In this document: positions 59,683 to 64,000 of the stretch, one piece after another
Layout of the letters: the number at the start of each line of letters is the position of its first letter
How positions within the stretch are numbered: the stretch's first letter is position 1
Assembly (NCBI GenBank): GCA_018304545.1
Contig: JAGVVZ010000001.1
Span: forward strand, 95,495 to 159,494
DNA from: Candidatus Aenigmatarchaeota archaeon
GTDB taxonomy: Archaea; Aenigmatarchaeota; Aenigmatarchaeia; CG10238-14
Length of the DNA stretch: 64,000 nucleotides
Direction of reading: 5' to 3'
Notes under the pieces: model-generated
What the model saw: the letters and a program-made list of their open reading frames with translations, nothing else
Databases searched by the model: none
Told to the model about the DNA's origin: nothing
Translations under genes and position numbers: made by a program

Positions 59683-60249
59683 ATGAAAACAAGATGTGAA
59701 TGGTGTTTAGGCACTCAATTAATGATAGATTACCACGACAAGGAATGGGGTGCGTCATTACATGATGATCAAAAATTATTTGAATTTTTGGTGTTAGATA
59801 CATTTCAAGCCGGGCTGAGCTGGTCAACCATACTCAACAAAAGAGAGAATTTCAGGAAAGCGTTTGATAATTTTAACCCAAATAAAATAACAAAATACGA
59901 TCAGAAAAAAATAGACAAACTTCTTTCCGACAGCAGCATTATTCGTAACCGCCTGAAAATAAATGCTACAATAATAAATGCTAAAAATTTTTTACAAATC
60001 CAGAAAGATTTTGGTAGTTTTGACACTTTTATATGGAATTTTGTTGGTGGAAAAACAAAAATAAACTCATGGAAAAACTTAAATCAAATCCCTGCAAAAA
60101 CACCTCATTCTAATGCAATGAGCAAAGAACTGACAAAAAGAGGCTTTAGATTCATGGGTTCAACAATATGTTATGCCTTTATGCAAGCCATAGGCATTGT
60201 TAATGATCATGTCGTAGATTGTTTCAGATATAATGAAGTATCAAAATAA
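59683..60249 (+). CDS. tag: DNA-3-methyladenine glycosylase I
   Basis: The enzyme removes 3-methyladenine from DNA. The start TRCEWCLGTQLMIDYHDKEW gives the zinc Cys and the catalytic Glu region, and FQAGLSWSTILNKRENFRKA and CYAFMQAIGIVNDHVVDC complete the family pattern, including the last zinc His and Cys. Length (188 aa) is normal. The ATG at 59683 is preferred to a TTG nine bases upstream. Confidence 0.94.
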   Translation: MKTRCEWCLGTQLMIDYHDKEWGASLHDDQKLFEFLVLDTFQAGLSWSTILNKRENFRKAFDNFNPNKITKYDQKKIDKLLSDSSIIRNRLKINATIINAKNFLQIQKDFGSFDTFIWNFVGGKTKINSWKNLNQIPAKTPHSNAMSKELTKRGFRFMGSTICYAFMQAIGIVNDHVVDCFRYNEVSK

Positions 60250-60287
60250 CATTTATAGAAATAGATCATTGTAATTATACATAAAAG

Positions 60288-60986
60288 TTAAATCGTTTTT
60301 AACTCCTCTTCAATAATCTCTTTAAAAACAGAGAATGGCTGGGCACCTACAACAGGTTTACCATTAACAAAGAATGCCGGCGTGCCTTCCACACCATAAC
60401 TTGCACCGTCATTTAAATCTTTTCTAACTTCTTGCGTGTATTTACCACTATCTAAACAACTATTAAATTGCTCTGTATTCAAACCCAGATCCTTCGCATA
60501 TTGTTTTAAGTTGCTTGTTGCCAGTGATTGCTGGTTTTCAAAAAGCAAGTCGTGGTACTCCCAGAATTTGCCTTGATCATCTGCACATTCAGAAGCCTCA
60601 GCGGCTTTTTGTGCAAACTGATGTCCGGGTAATGGGAAATCTCTATAGACAAACTTCACTTTATTTCCGTACGTTTCCATTATTTGTTCTACTACTGATT
60701 CTGCTCTGACGCAATATGGGCACTGATAATCGCTAAACTCTACTATCGTGATTTTAGCGTCTTTTCCACCTCTGAATGGGTCATCGTCTGCACTTACTAA
60801 GTTTTTAGCACCTTCGTTGCCTATAGTTGGTCTATTTGCTTCTTCTTTATTTTCAGCAATATTTCCAAGATTTAAAACTTTATTGATATTGTTAGAAAGT
60901 TTTAGTATAAAAACTAGATTTAAAAATAGCAAAACAATTGCGGAAACAGCGATTATATTGATGAATTTACCTTTATTATCTGCCAT
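60288..60986 (-). CDS. DsbA-like membrane-anchored thiol-disulfide oxidoreductase, second copy
   Basis: The protein has a membrane anchor, an active site QCPYCVRAE and a GVEGTPAFF cis-Pro loop, like the homologue at 41311. From about 60530 to 60750 the two genes share roughly 94 percent of their bases by hand alignment, with long identical runs, although their ends differ clearly. This suggests recent gene conversion or segmental duplication. It stands alone here. Confidence 0.9.
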   Translation of the reverse strand: MADNKGKFINIIAVSAIVLLFLNLVFILKLSNNINKVLNLGNIAENKEEANRPTIGNEGAKNLVSADDDPFRGGKDAKITIVEFSDYQCPYCVRAESVVEQIMETYGNKVKFVYRDFPLPGHQFAQKAAEASECADDQGKFWEYHDLLFENQQSLATSNLKQYAKDLGLNTEQFNSCLDSGKYTQEVRKDLNDGASYGVEGTPAFFVNGKPVVGAQPFSVFKEIIEEELKTI

Positions 60987-61096
60987 AAAACCAATTATTT
61001 ATTTAAAACGAAGCTTATAAAACTCACTGATATGAAATAAGGATAAAATAAACTTTTAAAACCTTTACATTATATATGGTTAGAGAGGTAAGACCT

Positions 61097-61327
61097 ATGG
61101 TAGAATACAAAACAATAAAATCAGAAGAAATAACTTTTGGAAATAACAACTTCATGGAAATTGCTAGAAAAAAAGCCGTAAGTGATGATGGAGAAAGAGA
61201 ATTTTTGTCTATTGCAAAAGGCTTTACAGATGCAAATGGTCAAAAGAGGTATAAACAATCTCTTACAGTGCCAGATTCAAAAGAAGTTGTTGAATTTGTT
61301 GTACAGAAATTGAAAGAAATGGTTTAA
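61097..61327 (+). CDS. Small protein resembling a PC4-like beta domain (76 aa)
   Basis: The sequence alternates strands, such as EITFGNNNFMEIARKKAVSD and EREFLSIAKGFTDANGQKRY, before a C-terminal helix (SKEVVEFVVQKLKEMV). The topology recalls the single-stranded DNA-binding PC4/YdbC fold, but the match is weak. The ATG at 61097 is preferred over an upstream ATG at 61076. Confidence 0.5.
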   Translation: MVEYKTIKSEEITFGNNNFMEIARKKAVSDDGEREFLSIAKGFTDANGQKRYKQSLTVPDSKEVVEFVVQKLKEMV

Positions 61328-61773
61328 ATATCACCCCAATTTTCAATTTCTTGTTCACTTTCTTCTTCAACATTATTTTCTTTGTCGTTCATTCCTTCTA
61401 AAGCGCGTTCCATAATTTTTTCTTTCACATCAAACTTTAATTTTTTCTTTTTAATGGATTTCTCTTCGGATTCTTCTTTAACTTCTTCATCTTCTTTCAT
61501 CTGTTTGGTCGGTTCTAATCTTAGCTGATTGATCTCCTTTGCCAAGCTATTAACAGTGTCTTCAAGAAACCCTAATCTTTGAACAAGAGAGTATTTCTCT
61601 GCCTCCTCTTCGGGTTGAAGAATACCCATCTGTAAAAATATACCCAAAACACCGATATTGGTCTTCTCACCAGTTTCAAGGTTTTCAGCCACATGCGTCT
61701 TTTTTTCATTATCAAAAAACACTTTGAAATCATCTGTATTCAATCTGAACTTAGTTACTATATTTGTCCCCAT
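61324..61773 (-). CDS. Acidic coiled-coil protein, unknown (149 aa)
   Basis: The first 60 residues look globular (RLNTDDFKVFFDNEKKTHVA), followed by a coiled coil near residues 65-90 and a highly charged Glu/Lys region. The tail is rich in Glu and Asn. It overlaps the stop of the convergent gene by four bases. I do not recognise a family. Confidence 0.55.
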   Translation of the reverse strand: MGTNIVTKFRLNTDDFKVFFDNEKKTHVAENLETGEKTNIGVLGIFLQMGILQPEEEAEKYSLVQRLGFLEDTVNSLAKEINQLRLEPTKQMKEDEEVKEESEEKSIKKKKLKFDVKEKIMERALEGMNDKENNVEEESEQEIENWGDI

Positions 61774-61845
61774 AATAATTACTTATCATATTAAAAATTT
61801 ATCTCTAACATATGAGAATAATATGTCTATAAATCGTTTTTAAAG

Positions 61846-62907
61846 GTGTTGGAAATCGAGATAAAAAAATCATCAAAAAAAATCATCAAAAAAACATTAG
61901 ATGTTCTAAATAAGGGTGGTTTAGTGATTTATCCAACAGAAACGTGCTATGGTATAGGAGCTGATGCCACAAATAAAGAGGCGATTCAAAAACTATTGAA
62001 TTATAAGACAAAAAGGGAGGGAAAGGCCATATCTATAGCTGTTGCTGATAAAAAAATGGCGAAAAAATATGTTATTTTGAATGAAATAGCTGAAAATCTT
62101 TATGATCATTATTTGCCTGGACCGCTGACTATTGTTTCTAAAAGCAAAGGAAGCGTAGCAAATGGGATCGAAGCAGGTGATAAAACTATTGGTGTGCGTA
62201 TTCCAAAATATCCTCTAGTTTTAAAACTAATCAAAAAATTTGGAAAGCCTATTACGGCAACATCTGCCAATGCATCTTATAAAAAAACACCGTATTCAGT
62301 CAAGGATATTCTAGACAATACTTCCAAGAAACAACAGTCATTAATTGACTTAATAATAGATGCAGGAGAGTTGCCTAAAAATAAACCGTCAACAATATTA
62401 AACACGACGTTAAATGAAATCAAATTTCTAAGGGAAGGTGATATAATTTTCAGAAAATCTAAAATAGAGACAACTAAATCTGAAGAAGAAACTAAACAGT
62501 TAGCTAAGAAAATTCTGAAAGAAAATAGAGACAATAAAGCACTGGTATTTGCACTACAAGGAGAATTGGGAACTGGCAAAACACAATTCACGAAAGGACT
62601 AGCAGAGCAGATGAAAATAAAAAGAAATATAATATCACCCACATTCGTTTTGCTCAGAGAATATAACATAGACAGCAAATCCAAATTATACCATATTGAT
62701 GCTTATAGAATGTTTGATGAAAAAGAATTGAATGACTTAAATTTTGAAAGCATGCTTGGAAATGGGAATGTTTTATCTATAGAATGGGCGGATAAAGTAA
62801 GCAAAATAATAAAAAGGATAAGAAATAAAGCAAGAGTGATTTGGGTTAAATTTCAATATGTCAGTGAAAATAGAAGAAGAATAGAATATAGCAATGAGTT
62901 TATATGA
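61846..62907 (+). CDS. TsaC-TsaE fusion, threonylcarbamoyl-AMP synthase plus t6A ATPase
   Basis: Residues 1-205 are a YrdC/TsaC domain: GGLVIYPTETCYGIG, YKTKREGK, LPGPLTIVSK and TATSAN. It makes threonylcarbamoyl-AMP. Residues 206-353 are a TsaE ATPase: P-loop GELGTGKT at 239-246, SPTF at 264-267, YHIDAYRM, and SIEWADK. TsaE is the bacterial partner of TsaD and TsaB, and is normally absent from archaea. The start is a GTG within GGTG; an in-frame ATC lies six bases after the same motif. The TsaD gene is 480 bases further on. Confidence 0.92.
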   Translation: MLEIEIKKSSKKIIKKTLDVLNKGGLVIYPTETCYGIGADATNKEAIQKLLNYKTKREGKAISIAVADKKMAKKYVILNEIAENLYDHYLPGPLTIVSKSKGSVANGIEAGDKTIGVRIPKYPLVLKLIKKFGKPITATSANASYKKTPYSVKDILDNTSKKQQSLIDLIIDAGELPKNKPSTILNTTLNEIKFLREGDIIFRKSKIETTKSEEETKQLAKKILKENRDNKALVFALQGELGTGKTQFTKGLAEQMKIKRNIISPTFVLLREYNIDSKSKLYHIDAYRMFDEKELNDLNFESMLGNGNVLSIEWADKVSKIIKRIRNKARVIWVKFQYVSENRRRIEYSNEFI

Positions 62908-62955
62908 ATCAGCTAATGCGTATCTTTTTAAAGTTTTTTATTCGTCTTTTTATCA

Positions 62956-63348
62956 ATGGCATTTCGAGCAATTATTACCGAAGAAGCCACTGATTGTTTA
63001 CTCTCTATGTATGGAATAAGGGTACCGATAGGTGAAGATACATCTGTTTATGGACTGGGTGGTGTGATAGTTCGACATGCAAAAGGACAGAGAATTCGTA
63101 TCCTAGATATCGAAGAAGCCGTAAGACAAGCAATGCATCGTGGCTCTTATCACGAAAAATTGATTAATGAAATTGAGCCTATTGATCATGTTGAAGATAC
63201 TTTGTCCAATACAGCAGATGGATCTAATGAAGAGGCGGAACAACTGATTTTTCCATTTCTTGTTGAAAGACCACCAACATTAGTTTATCACGATTCATAT
63301 TTGTTTTTAAATCCGGATGGCAGACCAAAAAGAAGAAAGAAAAAATAG
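62956..63348 (+). CDS. Hypothetical protein between tsaC-tsaE and tsaD (130 aa)
   Basis: The protein starts with AFRAIITEEATDCLLSMYGI and ends in a basic GRPKRRKKK tail. The middle is a mixed alpha-beta region with an acidic stretch (DHVEDTLSNTADGSNEEAEQ). I do not recognise a family. Its place within the t6A cluster suggests checking it against TsaB, but no TsaB motif is seen. Confidence 0.55.
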   Translation: MAFRAIITEEATDCLLSMYGIRVPIGEDTSVYGLGGVIVRHAKGQRIRILDIEEAVRQAMHRGSYHEKLINEIEPIDHVEDTLSNTADGSNEEAEQLIFPFLVERPPTLVYHDSYLFLNPDGRPKRRKKK

Positions 63349-63388
63349 ATTATATAATTATATAATTTCTTAATAAAAAGTGATACAA

Positions 63389-64000
63389 ATGAAATTTTTA
63401 TCTGTAGACACATCGTGCGATGAAACAAGCGCCAGTGTATGTAAAGACGATAGAGTGCTATCAAATATAATATCCTCCCAAGTTGATTTGCATAATGAAT
63501 GGGGCGGTGTAGTTCCTTCTATAGCAAAAAGAATACACCAAGAGAGAATTGATCCAACCATAAGTCTTGCCTTAAAGCGAGCCAGGTTAAAAATTGAAGA
63601 TATAGATGCATTTGCAATTACTATTGGACCTGGTTTGGCTATTGCATTAGAAGTTGGCATAAAAAAAATAAAAGAATTGTCACAAATTCATAACAAACCG
63701 ATAATTGTAGTAAATCATATGGAAGGACATATATACAGCAATTTTGCTAAAAACAGTGAAGGAAGTTCTTATAATAAATTCAAAAAACCGAAATTTCCTG
63801 TATTGTGTTTATTGGTGTCCGGTAACCACACAGAACTTGTGTTAATGAGTAATCATGGAAATTACAAACTGTTAGGTGAAACTCTTGATGATGCGGCTGG
63901 AGAAGCTTTCGATAAGATTGCAAGACCATTAATTCTAGGATATCCAGGCGGCTCAATAATAGAAAGATTCGCAGAGAGTGGAAACCCTGAAGCATTTGAT
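63389..64000 (+). CDS. tsaD: Bacterial-type TsaD (t6A transferase), C-terminus outside the window
   Basis: TsaD transfers the threonylcarbamoyl group to A37 of ANN-decoding tRNAs. The visible 204 residues show bacterial-type motifs: FLSVDTSCDETSASV, NEWGGVVPSIAKR, VNHMEGHIYSNF (metal-binding HxxxH), LVSGNHTELV and LGETLDDAAGEAFDKIA, LGYPGGS. The archaeal Kae1 counterparts differ at these places, with ESTAHTFG-like and NHCVAH-like sequences. GTGAT lies before the ATG. The protein is cut by the right edge. Confidence 0.92.
   Translation, partial: MKFLSVDTSCDETSASVCKDDRVLSNIISSQVDLHNEWGGVVPSIAKRIHQERIDPTISLALKRARLKIEDIDAFAITIGPGLAIALEVGIKKIKELSQIHNKPIIVVNHMEGHIYSNFAKNSEGSSYNKFKKPKFPVLCLLVSGNHTELVLMSNHGNYKLLGETLDDAAGEAFDKIARPLILGYPGGSIIERFAESGNPEAFD

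Overview
The window is an A+T-rich, gene-dense stretch of an archaeal chromosome. Archaeal markers are ribosomal proteins S24e and S27ae, class 1 release factor aRF1, an archaeal-style valyl-tRNA synthetase, a PIN-KH-type ATPase, a TFIIB-type zinc ribbon, GGTGA-type ribosome binding sites and intron-bearing tRNAs. Many very small Cys/zinc proteins and short spacers suggest a reduced, perhaps DPANN-type lineage, but no single marker fixes the phylum.

Region 1-38 kb is mostly core. It holds hisS with two tandem hisD-family genes (the second has lost catalytic residues), a PRPP synthetase relative, an EF-Tu-like protein without a working G domain, a circularly permuted GTPase, a DEAD-box helicase, rhomboid, UppP, ribosomal proteins S24e/S27ae, valS-aRF1, a purine nucleoside phosphorylase relative, two EamA transporters, a TPM-LemA pair and trxB-nadM.

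Region 35.7-55.9 kb is an accessory island for hydrogen, thiols and soft metals. A long leftward operon (42.6 to 36.4 kb) runs from small membrane proteins ending in GGC, through a DsbA-like protein and a SufS-like desulfurase, to a ferric-reductase-like cytochrome b and a two-subunit NiFe hydrogenase; hypC and its maturation protease converge on it. Beside it lie a Cu-type P-ATPase, a PadR regulator with a TRASH-like metal domain, a peroxiredoxin-like protein, CcdA, a CDGSH protein, MerT/MerP-like proteins, a CARF-wHTH regulator, an HxlR regulator and a metallothionein-like Cys-rich peptide. Shared operator-like motifs tie parts of the island together.

Region 55.9-64 kb holds tRNA-Ala and tRNA-Ile genes with introns at unusual places, a LAGLIDADG endonuclease overlapping the tRNA-Ile 3' end, a second DsbA-like gene nearly identical in its middle to the first, and a t6A cluster. 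That cluster is bacterial in type: a TsaC-TsaE fusion followed by a bacterial-style TsaD that runs off the window. It is unexpected beside archaeal translation genes, because archaea normally use Kae1/KEOPS.

The most noteworthy points are the bacterial-type t6A genes, the aRF1 with GGW in place of GGQ and no canonical start codon, the three-intron tRNA-Ile with its neighbouring endonuclease, the C/D-box-like tRNA-Ser intron, and the hydrogenase-cytochrome b-thiol operon. No CRISPR array, rRNA gene or insertion sequence was seen, and no gene-free stretch exceeds 300 bases.
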